From Flavobacterium sp. (GTDB lineage Bacteria > Bacteroidota > Bacteroidia > Flavobacteriales > Flavobacteriaceae), in NCBI RefSeq assembly GCF_017985075.1, contig NZ_JAGNYF010000012.1:1-48252 (forward strand): DNA of 48,252 nt. Reading direction: 5' to 3'. Below the pieces are notes generated by a model that saw nothing but the letters and a program-made list of their open reading frames with translations, was not told the origin of the DNA and searched no databases. A program made the translations under genes and the position numbers. The first letter of the stretch is position 1; every line of letters begins with the position of its first letter. Below are positions 24,915 through 34,265 of this stretch, piece after piece.

Positions 24915-26156
24915 ATGGAGAATATTGCATTAATAGATTCATTTTCAGAATTTAAAGACGACAAACTAATCGACAGAGTAACCCTTATGGCTATTTTGGA
25001 AGATGTGTTTAGAAATGCGTTGAAAAAGAAATATGGTTCAGATGACAATTTCGATATTATCATAAATCCTGACAAAGGAGATATGGAAATTTGGAGAAAC
25101 CGTGTAGTTGTAGCTGATGAAGATTTAGATCTTGAAAACGAAGAAATCACATTAACAGAAGCTAGAAAAATCGAACCTGATTTTGAAATTGGAGAAGAAG
25201 TATCTGAAGAAGTAAAATTAATCGATTTAGGTAGAAGAGCTATTTTAGCGTTACGCCAAAATTTGATTTCTAAAATTCATGAACACGATAATACCAATCT
25301 TTACAAACAATTTAAAGATTTAATTGGCGATATTTATACTGCCGAAGTACACCATGTACGACCAAAAATGGTAGTTTTAATGGATGACGATGGAAATGAA
25401 ATTATCTTACCTAAAGAAAAACAAATTCCAAACGATTTCTTTAAAAAAGGAGAAAATGTAAGAGGTATTATTGAAAGCGTTGAGCTTAAAGGAAATAAAC
25501 CTCAAATTATAATGTCAAGAACAGCACCAAGTTTCTTAGAGAAATTATTCGAACAAGAAATTCCTGAAGTTTTTGATGGTTTAATTACTATTAAAAAAGT
25601 AGTTAGAATCCCAGGAGAAAAAGCAAAAGTTGCCGTTGATTCTTATGACGATAGAATTGATCCAGTTGGAGCTTGTGTAGGTATGAAAGGATCTCGTATT
25701 CACGGAATTGTTCGTGAATTAGGGAACGAAAATATCGACGTAATAAATTACACACAAAACACTCAATTATTTATTACAAGAGCGCTTAGCCCAGCTAAAG
25801 TTTCTACAGTAAAAATTGATGAAGAAAATAAAAAAGCAGAAGTTTTCTTAAAAATTGAAGAAGTTTCAAAAGCCATTGGTAGAAACGGACAAAACATTAA
25901 ATTAGCGAGTCAATTAACTGGATACGAATTAGATGTAATTCGCGAAGGAATTGTTCAAGAAGAAGACGATGTGGAATTAAGAGAATTTAGTGATGAAATT
26001 GAAGAATGGATTATTGAAGAATTCGAAAAAATTGGTTTAGATACCGCTAGAAGTATTATCGATAAAGATGTTGCTGATTTAGTAAGAAGAACGGATTTAG
26101 AAGAAGAAACCATTTTAGAAGTTATCAACATCTTACAACAAGAATTAGATAGCTAA
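24915..26156 (+). CDS. nusA: Transcription termination/antitermination factor NusA
   Basis: A 413-residue RNA polymerase-associated factor modulating pausing, termination and antitermination. The N-terminal polymerase-binding domain covers about residues 1-125. It is followed by an S1 domain (GDIYTAEVHHV...), KH1 (GACVGMKGSRI) and KH2 (VSKAIGRNGQNI), and a short acidic tail. It has none of the C-terminal acidic repeats of the E. coli protein, as is normal outside Proteobacteria. It starts 14 bases after rimP. Because NusA stimulates hairpin termination, the leader hairpin at 24401 offers a simple route for feedback. Confidence 0.97.
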   Translation: MENIALIDSFSEFKDDKLIDRVTLMAILEDVFRNALKKKYGSDDNFDIIINPDKGDMEIWRNRVVVADEDLDLENEEITLTEARKIEPDFEIGEEVSEEVKLIDLGRRAILALRQNLISKIHEHDNTNLYKQFKDLIGDIYTAEVHHVRPKMVVLMDDDGNEIILPKEKQIPNDFFKKGENVRGIIESVELKGNKPQIIMSRTAPSFLEKLFEQEIPEVFDGLITIKKVVRIPGEKAKVAVDSYDDRIDPVGACVGMKGSRIHGIVRELGNENIDVINYTQNTQLFITRALSPAKVSTVKIDEENKKAEVFLKIEEVSKAIGRNGQNIKLASQLTGYELDVIREGIVQEEDDVELREFSDEIEEWIIEEFEKIGLDTARSIIDKDVADLVRRTDLEEETILEVINILQQELDS

Positions 26157-26209
26157 TCTACAATTAATTTAGCATCACAATCACAAAGAAAATTAAGCAA
26201 AAAACAAAT

Positions 26210-29035
26210 ATGTCTGAAGAAAGAGTAATACGAATAAGTAAAGTTTTAAAAGAATTCAACATTTCACTTGATAGAGCTGTTGACACCTTGAAAGAAAAGG
26301 GTCATACCATTGAGCATAGTCCCAATGCAAAAGTTTCTCAATTGGAATTCGACGTCTTGTGCAATATTTTTTCGGCCGATAAAGGAAATAAAGTAGCTTC
26401 GAAAGAAGTTGGCGAAGAAAAGAAAAAAGAAAAAGAAGCACTAAAACGTGAAATCGAAAAAGAACTTGAAGTAAAACGTCTTGCAGATGAAGAAAGACAA
26501 AAACAAGAAATAATAAAAGCAAAAGCAGTTGTTGCCGCACCAGTTTCTTTGGGAAAAATTGATTTAAATCCAAAAAAACAGGAAGCACCTAAAACAGATA
26601 AACCTGTTGCTGCTAAAGAAAATAATGTTGTTTCAAAAGAAGAAAAAACAGTTGTTGCAGAAAAAACTTCAGACAAACCTGCAGAAACGGTAAAAAAATC
26701 TGTTGAAAAAACAAAAGTGAAATCAGAAGAACCTTCAGTTCAACCTCAAGAATTTAATGCTGATGGTACAGCAATTGAAGTGAAGTTAGATACACAATAC
26801 ACGAAACTTTCAGGCGCTACTTTCACGGGTCAAACTATTGATTTATCTCAATTTAATAAACCTAAGAAAAAGAAAGAAGAATTTAAAAAACCAGGAACTC
26901 CAGGTGCTGCCGCAAATAAACCAGGAACTCCAGGCGCTCCAGGTTCAGCAGCAAATAAAAGAAAAAGAATCGTTAAACCAGGAACGCCAAATGCAGGTGG
27001 TACGGGCGGAAATACGCAAGGCGGAGGTCAAGGTGGTTTTGTAAAAAGACCATATCAAGGCGGACAAGGTGCTGGTGGCTTCAAAAAACCAGGTTTTAAC
27101 AAATCAACTCCGGTTGTAAAGGTTGAGCCAACGGAAGAAGAAGTAAAAAATCAAATTAAAGAAACTTTAGAAAGATTACAAGGAAAAGGTAATAAATCTA
27201 AAGCGGCAAAATATAGAAGAGATAAAAGAGATACGCACCGTCAACGTACTGATGACGATTTAGCACAACAAGATTTAGAGAGCAAAATCCTTAAAGTAAC
27301 AGAATTTGTTACGGTTGGTGAAATTGCAACTATGATGGATGTGCCAATTACAAAAGTAATCGGAACGTGTATGTCTTTAGGTATAATGGTAACCATGAAC
27401 CAACGTTTAGATGCTGAAACATTAACAATTGTAGCAGATGAATTTGGTTACGAAATGCAATTTATCACAACCGACATCGAAGAAAATGCAGTAATTATTG
27501 AAGACACTGAAGAAGAATTAGAATTCAGAGCACCAATTGTTACCGTTATGGGTCACGTCGATCATGGTAAAACATCGTTATTAGATTATATTCGTAAAGC
27601 AAACGTTATTGCTGGAGAATCTGGAGGAATTACACAGCATATTGGTGCCTATGGAGTAACTTTAGATGGTGGTCAAAAAATCGCTTTCTTAGATACACCA
27701 GGTCACGAAGCCTTTACAGCGATGCGTGCTCGTGGTGCTCAAGTTACCGATATTGCAATTATTGTAGTAGCGGCCGACGACGACATAATGCCTCAAACAA
27801 AAGAAGCAATTTCTCATGCACAAGCAGCAGGAGTTCCAATGATTTTCGCAATCAATAAAGTGGATAAACCAAATGCGAATCCTGAGAAAATTAAAGAGCA
27901 ATTAGCAGGTATGAATTTACTTGTAGAAGATTGGGGTGGAAAATACCAATCTCATGATATTTCTGCAAAGTTCGGACAAGGAATTCCAGAATTATTAGAA
28001 AAAGTATTATTAGAAGCTGAGGTTCTTGAACTAAAAGCAAATCCAAATAAACCAGCACAAGGAACTGTAGTAGAAGCACAATTAGACAAAGGTCGTGGTT
28101 ATGTTTCTACAATATTAGTACAAGCTGGAACTTTAAAAATTGGTGACTACATGTTAGCGGGTAAAAATCATGGTAAAATTCGTGCCATGTTTGATGAAAG
28201 AGGTAACAATGTAAAAATTGCCGGACCTTCAACACCAGTATCTGTTTTAGGTTTAGACGGAGCGCCAACAGCAGGAGACAAGTTTAATGTGTATGAAGAA
28301 GAAAGAGAAGCAAAACAAATTGCAACAAAACGTGCACAATTAGCTCGTGAGCAATCGGTTCGTACACAAAAACATATTACACTTTCAGAAATTGGACGTC
28401 GTATTGCTTTAGGACAATTTAAAGAATTAAACATTATCCTTAAAGGAGATGTGGATGGATCTGTAGAAGCCCTTTCTGATTCGTTCTCTAAATTATCAAC
28501 AGAAGAAATTCAAATTAACATCATTCATAAAGGAGTGGGAGCGATTACAGAATCTGACGTATTATTAGCTTCTGCTTCTGATGCGATTATTATCGGATTT
28601 AACGTTCGTCCTGCAGGAAATGCAAAAGCTTTAGCAGATAAAGAAGAAATTGATATCCGTAATTATTCAATTATTTACGCCGCTATCGACGATTTAAAAG
28701 ATGCGATGGAAGGTATGCTTTCTCCAGAATTGAAAGAAGAAATTACAGGTACTGCCGAAATTAGAGAATTGTTTAAAGTATCTAAAATTGGAACAATTGC
28801 TGGATGTATGATTACAGATGGTAAAGTAATCCGTAACAACAAAATCCGATTAATTAGAGAAGGTGTGGTTATTTTCACAGGAGAATTAGTAGCTTTAAAA
28901 CGTTTCAAAGACGACGTAAAAGAAGTGTCTAAAGGATACGATTGTGGTATGCAAATTAAAGGATACAATGATATTAAAGAATACGATATTATTGAAAGTT
29001 TCCACGAAATTGAAATCAAAAAGAAATTAAAATAA
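26210..29035 (+). CDS. infB: Translation initiation factor IF-2
   Basis: A 941-residue GTPase that places initiator tRNA on the ribosome. An N-terminal winged segment ([20 protein letters not shown]) is followed by a long charged, variable linker (about residues 60-320). The linker has a Gly/Pro-rich low-complexity stretch with three KPGTP units. The G domain has [24 protein letters not shown] and NKVDK, and the beta-barrel and C-terminal tRNA-binding domains follow in order. Length is typical of the phylum. It is the last gene of the operon, closed by a strong terminator. Confidence 0.97.
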   Translation: MSEERVIRISKVLKEFNISLDRAVDTLKEKGHTIEHSPNAKVSQLEFDVLCNIFSADKGNKVASKEVGEEKKKEKEALKREIEKELEVKRLADEERQKQEIIKAKAVVAAPVSLGKIDLNPKKQEAPKTDKPVAAKENNVVSKEEKTVVAEKTSDKPAETVKKSVEKTKVKSEEPSVQPQEFNADGTAIEVKLDTQYTKLSGATFTGQTIDLSQFNKPKKKKEEFKKPGTPGAAANKPGTPGAPGSAANKRKRIVKPGTPNAGGTGGNTQGGGQGGFVKRPYQGGQGAGGFKKPGFNKSTPVVKVEPTEEEVKNQIKETLERLQGKGNKSKAAKYRRDKRDTHRQRTDDDLAQQDLESKILKVTEFVTVGEIATMMDVPITKVIGTCMSLGIMVTMNQRLDAETLTIVADEFGYEMQFITTDIEENAVIIEDTEEELEFRAPIVTVMGHVDHGKTSLLDYIRKANVIAGESGGITQHIGAYGVTLDGGQKIAFLDTPGHEAFTAMRARGAQVTDIAIIVVAADDDIMPQTKEAISHAQAAGVPMIFAINKVDKPNANPEKIKEQLAGMNLLVEDWGGKYQSHDISAKFGQGIPELLEKVLLEAEVLELKANPNKPAQGTVVEAQLDKGRGYVSTILVQAGTLKIGDYMLAGKNHGKIRAMFDERGNNVKIAGPSTPVSVLGLDGAPTAGDKFNVYEEEREAKQIATKRAQLAREQSVRTQKHITLSEIGRRIALGQFKELNIILKGDVDGSVEALSDSFSKLSTEEIQINIIHKGVGAITESDVLLASASDAIIIGFNVRPAGNAKALADKEEIDIRNYSIIYAAIDDLKDAMEGMLSPELKEEITGTAEIRELFKVSKIGTIAGCMITDGKVIRNNKIRLIREGVVIFTGELVALKRFKDDVKEVSKGYDCGMQIKGYNDIKEYDIIESFHEIEIKKKLK

Positions 29036-29051
29036 AATTTCTTTAAAATAT

Positions 29052-29089
29052 AAAAACCCAATTCTCATATTAGAATTGGGTTTTTTTTT
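29052..29089 (+). terminator. Terminator of the rimP-nusA-infB operon
   Basis: A 14-bp perfect stem (AAAAACCCAATTCT / AGAATTGGGTTTTT) with 6-base loop and extended T run begins 17 bases after the infB stop. Confidence 0.9.
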
Positions 29090-29198
29090 GTTCTATTATT
29101 TTTCTATCCCTTTTTTTAAACGAAAAATAAAACAATAATTAGTAGAAAATCTTTAAACATTAAACCTAAAAAAAATATAATTATTATTATTTTTAACT

Positions 29199-29206
29199 TA
29201 TTTTTG
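29199..29206 (+). promoter_or_regulatory. Putative -7 element of the aromatic-acid cluster
   Basis: TATTTTTG matches TAnnTTTG, 23 bases before the first cluster gene. The upstream 90 bases are extremely AT-rich without a clear -33 TTTG or a recognisable operator. Confidence 0.4.
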
Positions 29207-29228
29207 AAGATATTAAATAAAATCTAAA

Positions 29229-29831
29229 ATGCAATTCGATATCAAAAACACCGAATCTTCGGCTTTATATAAATTATTGACAGGAACTGTTATACCAAGA
29301 CCTATCGCTTGGGTAGCCACAATCGATGAAAATGGAATTGATAATTTGGCGCCGTTTTCCTTTTTTAATGTAGTGAGTGAAGATCCGCCGCACATTATGT
29401 TTTCAACGGTTCGAACGGGTAATAAAAATAAAGACACATTAAATAATATTCTCGGCAATCAGCAATTTGTAGTCAATTTAGTTACGGAAGATGTTGTAGA
29501 ACAAATGAATACTACCTCACAATCGGTTGCCGCTGATGTAAACGAATTTGAATTGGCAAACGTAACTCCAATAGAATCCATTTACATCAAACCAAAACGA
29601 GTAAAAGAAAGCTTGGTGCAATTTGAATGCGAAATGGTACATCATTATTTTATCGAAAAGCATCAAAATGGTGGCGCGTGTATTATCATTGGAAAAATTA
29701 TTACAATGCATATTGACGATTCAATTTTGATGGAAAATCATAAAATAAATTTAGAAAAATACAAACCTGTCGCAAGATTAGCAGGTTCAAATTACAGCAA
29801 ATTAGGAGAAATATTCTCTATTAAAAGATAA
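29229..29831 (+). CDS. Flavin reductase family protein (FMN-binding split barrel)
   Basis: A 200-residue cytosolic protein of the flavin reductase-like family. The FMN-binding pattern is visible: GTVIPRPIAWVATIDENG, NLAPFSFFNVVSEDPP, then FVVNLV. Family members bind FMN and either supply reduced flavin to a partner or act as small oxidoreductases. It is the first gene of the aromatic-acid cluster and lies 40 bases before the monooxygenase/OYE fusion. That fusion has its own FAD and FMN domains, so the reason for a separate flavin protein is unclear. Confidence 0.85.
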   Translation: MQFDIKNTESSALYKLLTGTVIPRPIAWVATIDENGIDNLAPFSFFNVVSEDPPHIMFSTVRTGNKNKDTLNNILGNQQFVVNLVTEDVVEQMNTTSQSVAADVNEFELANVTPIESIYIKPKRVKESLVQFECEMVHHYFIEKHQNGGACIIIGKIITMHIDDSILMENHKINLEKYKPVARLAGSNYSKLGEIFSIKR

Positions 29832-29870
29832 TTTAATTATCAATTACCCATTGTTAATTATCCATTAAAA
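29832..29870. repeat. Degenerate short-unit intergenic repeat (CAATTACCCATT / TTAATTATCCATT)
   Basis: Two near-copies of an AATTA(T/C)CCATT-type unit lie in the 40-base gap between the flavin reductase and the fusion enzyme. Confidence 0.4.
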
Positions 29871-29871
29871 T

Positions 29872-32163
29872 ATGAAAATAACAGTTATAGGTGGTGGTCC
29901 AGGCGGACTTTACTTTTCGATATTAACCAAAAAAGCAATGCCGCATTGCCAAATCGATATTTATGAACGCAATAAGCCCGATGATAGTTTTGGATTCGGA
30001 GTTGTGTTTTCAGATGAAACCTTGGGCGAATTTCTAAAACGCGATATGAAATCGTATGAATTAATTAGAAGTAAATTTGCCTATTGGGATGATATTATTA
30101 TAGCGAGAGATGGCGAATCCGTAACTATTGCAGGAAATGGTTTTTGCGGTTGTTCCAGAAAAACCCTTTTGCAATTATTGCAACAACGTTGTTTAGAAGA
30201 AGGTGTGAATTTGCATTTCGAACAAAATGTAGATGATTTAACACAATTTGCAGATTCCGATATTATTCTGGCAACTGATGGAATTGGAAGTGCCATTCGT
30301 ACACAATATCAAAAGGAATTTGGAACAAAAATTGAATTGAAAAAGAACCGCTTCGTTTGGTTAGGCTCCACAAAACCGTTAGATGCTTTTACATATTTTT
30401 TCAGAAGTACACCTCACGGAACCATCGTGGCACATTCGTATCAATATGAAGAAGGTATGAGTACTTGGATTTTTGAATGTAGCGATGAAACCTGGAAAAA
30501 ACACGGTTTTGAAGTAACCAATGAAGCCGATACGATGGCAAAAATTGCCGAAATCTTCAAAGATGAATTAGATGGCCACCCACTAATTTCAAATAAATCA
30601 CACTGGCGTCAGTTTCCGCATGTAACGAATGAAAATTGGTATTATAATAACATTGTTTTATTAGGTGATGCCAAAGCTACAGCCCATTATTCTATTGGTT
30701 CAGGAACAAAATTAGCTATGGATAGCGCTATTGGATTATCCGATGCGGTGATAGCTCATCCAACTAATGTTCAAGCCGCTTTTGTTCAATACGATAAAAC
30801 CCGAAGAAATACGGTTGAAATGATTCAGTATGCCGCCATTGTTTCATTAGATTGGTTTGAAAATATGGATCGTCATATGCAACATACATTTCAGCAATTT
30901 GCTTTTGGCTGCATGACACGTTCCAAAAAAGTAACGTATGAAAATTTACGCTTAAGAGATAGTTCATTTACAGATAAAGTTTTAAATGAATTTAACGATA
31001 ATTGTCATTCTGAACTTGTTTCAGAATCTCCTGCCTTTACGACTTTCAAATTAAGAAATTTAGAGTTACAAAACCGTATTGTAATGTCCTCTATGGGGCA
31101 ATATTTAGCAGAAAACGGATTGGTAAATGATTGGCATTTTCAGCATTATACATCAAGAGCCGTTGGTGGTTTAGGATTAATTCTGACCGAAATGACCGCT
31201 GTTTCTGATACAGGAAGAATTACTGAAGGATGCGCAGGTATTTATACTATAAACCAAGTAAACGCTTGGAAACGAATTACTGATTTTATTCACCAATATA
31301 CTCAAACCAAAATCGGAATTCAATTGGGACATTCTGGAAGAAAAGGCTGTTCAAAAATTCCTTGGGAAGAACAATTTCAAGGTAATAAATGGGAGTTGCT
31401 TTCGGCTTCTGCCTTTCCTTTTAATGAGAATTCTGATTGTCCAAAAGAAATGACTTTGGAAGATATGCAATTGGTTAAAAATCAATTTGTGCAAGCCGTA
31501 AAAAATGCTAACGAAGCTGGTTTTGATATGATTGAATTACAAGCACATCACGGGTTTTTATTGGCGACTTTTTTGTCACCGTTAACTAATATTCGCACCG
31601 ATGATTTTGGCGGAAGTGTTCAAAATCGTTTAAAATATCCCTTGGAAGTGTTTACTGCTATTCGTGAAGTATTTCCAAAAGAAAAGCCAATTTCTGTTCG
31701 AATATCCGCTACTGATTGGGCTGAAAACGGAATTTCAGAAACTGATGTTTTTGTTATTTCAGAAGCGTTTAAAAAAGCAGGTGCGGATATCATTAATGTA
31801 TCCACAGGAAATACGGTTGCTAACCAAAAACCACAAACCGGCAGAATGTGGCAAACGCCTTTCTCAGATGCAGTTCGGAATACGGTTCATATTCCAACAA
31901 TAACTGCCGGTTACATTCAAGATATTGACCAAATTAACACGATTATTTTAAACGGAAGAGCCGATTTAGTTGCTTTAGGAAGACCATTATTATTGGATGC
32001 TAATTTTGTACGAAATGCGCAAGCGTACGAACAATTTCGCGCAACAGATATTCCAAATTCCTATAAAATGGGCATTTCACATTTGTATCCATTAAAAGCT
32101 TCAGAGCGAAAACAAATGGAAGGCATGAAAAAAGCATTGAAACCGAAAAGTAATAAGAAGTAA
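29872..32163 (+). CDS. Bifunctional FAD monooxygenase / Old Yellow Enzyme fusion, anthraniloyl-CoA or salicylyl-CoA 5-hydroxylase type
   Basis: A 763-residue two-domain enzyme related to 2-aminobenzoyl-CoA monooxygenase/reductase and salicylyl-CoA 5-hydroxylase. Residues 1-375 are a group A FAD monooxygenase: the Rossmann motif GGGPGG (7-12) and the FAD motif with GDAKATAHYSIGSG around G265-D266. Residues 389-763 are an Old Yellow Enzyme barrel (KLRNLELQNRIVMSSMG, LGHSGRKG, FLSPLTNIRTDDFGGS, ALGRPLL). The known reaction hydroxylates C5 of the CoA-bound ring, and the second half then reduces the ring. Here the usual HxxH pair of OYE reads QAHH (Q557, H560), so reduction may be lost or changed. 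A palindromic repeat is translated in the linker at 378-386. The gene ends 6 bases before the CoA ligase. Confidence 0.9.
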   Translation: MKITVIGGGPGGLYFSILTKKAMPHCQIDIYERNKPDDSFGFGVVFSDETLGEFLKRDMKSYELIRSKFAYWDDIIIARDGESVTIAGNGFCGCSRKTLLQLLQQRCLEEGVNLHFEQNVDDLTQFADSDIILATDGIGSAIRTQYQKEFGTKIELKKNRFVWLGSTKPLDAFTYFFRSTPHGTIVAHSYQYEEGMSTWIFECSDETWKKHGFEVTNEADTMAKIAEIFKDELDGHPLISNKSHWRQFPHVTNENWYYNNIVLLGDAKATAHYSIGSGTKLAMDSAIGLSDAVIAHPTNVQAAFVQYDKTRRNTVEMIQYAAIVSLDWFENMDRHMQHTFQQFAFGCMTRSKKVTYENLRLRDSSFTDKVLNEFNDNCHSELVSESPAFTTFKLRNLELQNRIVMSSMGQYLAENGLVNDWHFQHYTSRAVGGLGLILTEMTAVSDTGRITEGCAGIYTINQVNAWKRITDFIHQYTQTKIGIQLGHSGRKGCSKIPWEEQFQGNKWELLSASAFPFNENSDCPKEMTLEDMQLVKNQFVQAVKNANEAGFDMIELQAHHGFLLATFLSPLTNIRTDDFGGSVQNRLKYPLEVFTAIREVFPKEKPISVRISATDWAENGISETDVFVISEAFKKAGADIINVSTGNTVANQKPQTGRMWQTPFSDAVRNTVHIPTITAGYIQDIDQINTIILNGRADLVALGRPLLLDANFVRNAQAYEQFRATDIPNSYKMGISHLYPLKASERKQMEGMKKALKPKSNKK
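31004..31030 (+). repeat. Palindromic repeat inside the coding sequence of the fusion enzyme
   Basis: Perfect 8-bp arms ATTCTGAA (31007-31014) and TTCAGAAT (31020-31027) flank a 5-base centre. In frame it encodes CHSELVSES, the kind of peptide produced when interspersed palindromic repeats are read as protein. It falls exactly between the two enzyme domains. Confidence 0.65.
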
Positions 32164-32169
32164 TAAATA

Positions 32170-33750
32170 ATGAAGGATAATTTTGCTCAAATAAATTTAC
32201 CTAAACTGGAATTACAACCAGAATATACCTTTTTGGATTTTCCACAATTCCAACATTCAGAAATGTTGAATTGCTTAGATAAACTATTAGATTCTCACAT
32301 CAAAGAAGGTCGAGGAAATGCAGTTTGCATAAGAACCTTTGAAGAAACCTGGACGTATCAAGATTTGTTTGAAAAAGCCAATCAAATTGCACATGTTTTA
32401 GTCGAAGATTTTGGTTTACAATCTGGAAACCGTGTCTTGTTGCGTTCGGCGAATAACCCAATGATGGTAGCTTGTTGGTTTGCAGTTTTAAAAGCAGGTG
32501 GAATAGTCGTAGCCACTATGCCCTTATTGCGTTCTAAAGAAATAACCACTATAATTGATTGTGCTGAAATTTCACACGCCTTTTGCGACAGCTATTTAGC
32601 TGAAGAAATGAATTTAGTCCAATCAAATTTTCTAAAAAAAGTGAGTTTCTACAGAAATTCCGATTTAGAAAAGCTAATGGAGTCTAAACCAAAAACATTC
32701 GACAATTATCCCTCAAAATCTGATGATGTGGCACTAATTGGCTTTACTTCTGGAACTACTGGTTTACCAAAAATGACGGCGCATTATCACAAAGATATTT
32801 TAAATATTTGCGAAGCGTTTCCAAACTATTCCTTACAACCTACTGAAAATGATATATTTATTGGAAGTCCGCCAATTGGTTTTACATTTGGTTTAGGCGG
32901 ATTGGTGTTGTTCCCGATGTATTTTGGAGCTTCTACTTTTTTAATTGAAAAACCAAGTCCTGATGTGTTGTTACAAGCCATTCAAGAGTATAAAATTACG
33001 ATTTGTTTTACTGCTCCAACCGCTTGGCGAGTGATTACCACCAAAATTCAAGACTACGATATTTCGAGTTTACGAAAATGTGTTTCGGCAGGTGAAACGT
33101 TACCTTTGAAAGTTTGGCAAGATTGGTTTGATGCCACAGGACTAAAAATTATTGATGGAATTGGTGCTACCGAAATGTTACATATTTTTATTTCATCCAA
33201 TGAAGAAAATATGAAACCAGGCGCTACTGGAAAAGCGATTTCAGGTTACGAAGCTAAAATTATTGACCAACAAGGCAACGAATTACCAAGAAATGAAGCT
33301 GGAAGATTAGCGGTTCGAGGAATTACAGGTTGTAAATATTTGAATCGAGAAGAAAAACAACGCGAATACGTTGAAAACGGCTGGAACATTACAGGTGATA
33401 TTTTCCGACAAGATGAAGAAGGGTATTTTCATTTTGTGGCACGTGGCGATGATATGATTATTTCTTCAGGCTATAATATTGCAGCAATTGAAGTAGAATC
33501 CGTACTTTTAACACATGAAGCTATTTTAGAATGTGCCGTTGTGGGTTTACCCGATGAAGAACGAGGGATGTTGGTTTGTGCGCATATTGTTTTAAAAGAA
33601 CAAGAAATGGCAGATGAAGCATTAAAAATTCAGATTCAAAATTGGTTTAAAATCACAGCAGCGCCGTATAAATATCCAAGAGTAATTAACTTTGTTACAA
33701 GTTTGCCAAAAACAGAAACAGGGAAAATTCAAAGATTTAAGTTAAAATAA
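32170..33750 (+). CDS. Aryl-CoA ligase (benzoate/2-aminobenzoate-CoA ligase family)
   Basis: A 526-residue cytosolic AMP-forming ligase expected to activate an aromatic acid with ATP and CoA. The P-loop motif FTSGTTGLPK is at 192-201, the core GIGATEMLHIF follows, TGDIFRQDEEGYFHFVARGDDMI contains the hinge (read as TGDIF and GRGDD-like ARGDDMI), and the catalytic Lys519 lies in PKTETGKIQR. Overall closest in feel to benzoate- and 2-aminobenzoate-CoA ligases. Position directly after the anthraniloyl/salicylyl-CoA hydroxylase fusion supports anthranilate or salicylate as substrate. The two cannot be separated by eye. Confidence 0.88.
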   Translation: MKDNFAQINLPKLELQPEYTFLDFPQFQHSEMLNCLDKLLDSHIKEGRGNAVCIRTFEETWTYQDLFEKANQIAHVLVEDFGLQSGNRVLLRSANNPMMVACWFAVLKAGGIVVATMPLLRSKEITTIIDCAEISHAFCDSYLAEEMNLVQSNFLKKVSFYRNSDLEKLMESKPKTFDNYPSKSDDVALIGFTSGTTGLPKMTAHYHKDILNICEAFPNYSLQPTENDIFIGSPPIGFTFGLGGLVLFPMYFGASTFLIEKPSPDVLLQAIQEYKITICFTAPTAWRVITTKIQDYDISSLRKCVSAGETLPLKVWQDWFDATGLKIIDGIGATEMLHIFISSNEENMKPGATGKAISGYEAKIIDQQGNELPRNEAGRLAVRGITGCKYLNREEKQREYVENGWNITGDIFRQDEEGYFHFVARGDDMIISSGYNIAAIEVESVLLTHEAILECAVVGLPDEERGMLVCAHIVLKEQEMADEALKIQIQNWFKITAAPYKYPRVINFVTSLPKTETGKIQRFKLK

Positions 33751-33791
33751 TTAGTACTAATTTTGTAATTAGTGTTTAAAATAACAGAAAT

Positions 33792-34211
33792 ATGCAATTT
33801 ATAAAACAAGAAAAAGTCCGTTTTCAACATATAGATTATGCCGGAATAGTTTTCTATCCGAGATTTTTAGAAATGCTCAACGGTTTAGTTGAAGATTGGT
33901 TTGAAGAAGCCTTAGACCGACCTTTTTCAAAAATGCACGAAACCAATGGTATTCCAACAGTTGATTTAAAAATTCAATTCAAAAACGCTGCACGTTTGGG
34001 CGAAATCTTAACTAAAAAACTTTGGGTAAAAGAGTTAAAAAACTCGTCTATTCTTTGTGGATTTGAGTTTGAAAACGAAAGCAATACTATAGTTTTAGAA
34101 GGTGAAGTTACCTTAGTAAATGTAGCTTTCAACCCAGAAAGAAACGGCATCAAAGCCGAACCTTTTTCAGAAGAAATGAAAGAGAAAATTAATAAATATT
34201 TAAATTCATAA
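33792..34211 (+). CDS. 4-hydroxybenzoyl-CoA thioesterase family protein
   Basis: A 139-residue hotdog-fold thioesterase. The N-terminal motif VRFQHIDYAGIVFYPRF holds the catalytic Asp15 of the 4HBT/YbgC class. The central helix (LNGLVEDWFEEAL) and the IQFKNAARLGE strand match the fold. In this cluster it most simply releases free 5-hydroxylated aromatic acid from its CoA ester, providing substrate for the bicupin dioxygenase. It sits 41 bases after the ligase and 54 before the nitrilase. Confidence 0.88.
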   Translation: MQFIKQEKVRFQHIDYAGIVFYPRFLEMLNGLVEDWFEEALDRPFSKMHETNGIPTVDLKIQFKNAARLGEILTKKLWVKELKNSSILCGFEFENESNTIVLEGEVTLVNVAFNPERNGIKAEPFSEEMKEKINKYLNS

Positions 34212-34258
34212 AGACTTAGCGAAACTCTGTGATAACTTAGTGAAACTTAGTGTAACAA
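34212..34258. repeat. Degenerate periodic intergenic repeat (CTTAGTGAAAC units)
   Basis: CTTAGCGAAAC, CTCTGTGATAA, CTTAGTGAAAC and CTTAGTGTAAC follow one another at 11- or 12-base spacing directly after the thioesterase stop. Confidence 0.55.
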
Positions 34259-34265
34259 CATAAAT

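Noticed and set aside
26256-26676. Two overlapping minus-strand frames opposite infB
   Set aside because: Leu/Phe/Ser-rich products mirror the Lys/Glu-rich IF-2 linker; this is a reverse-strand shadow.
26887-26999. Direct repeats CCAGGAACTCCAGG within infB as a possible mobile or regulatory repeat
   Set aside because: They encode KPGTP units in the flexible IF-2 linker, where low-complexity repeats are normal.
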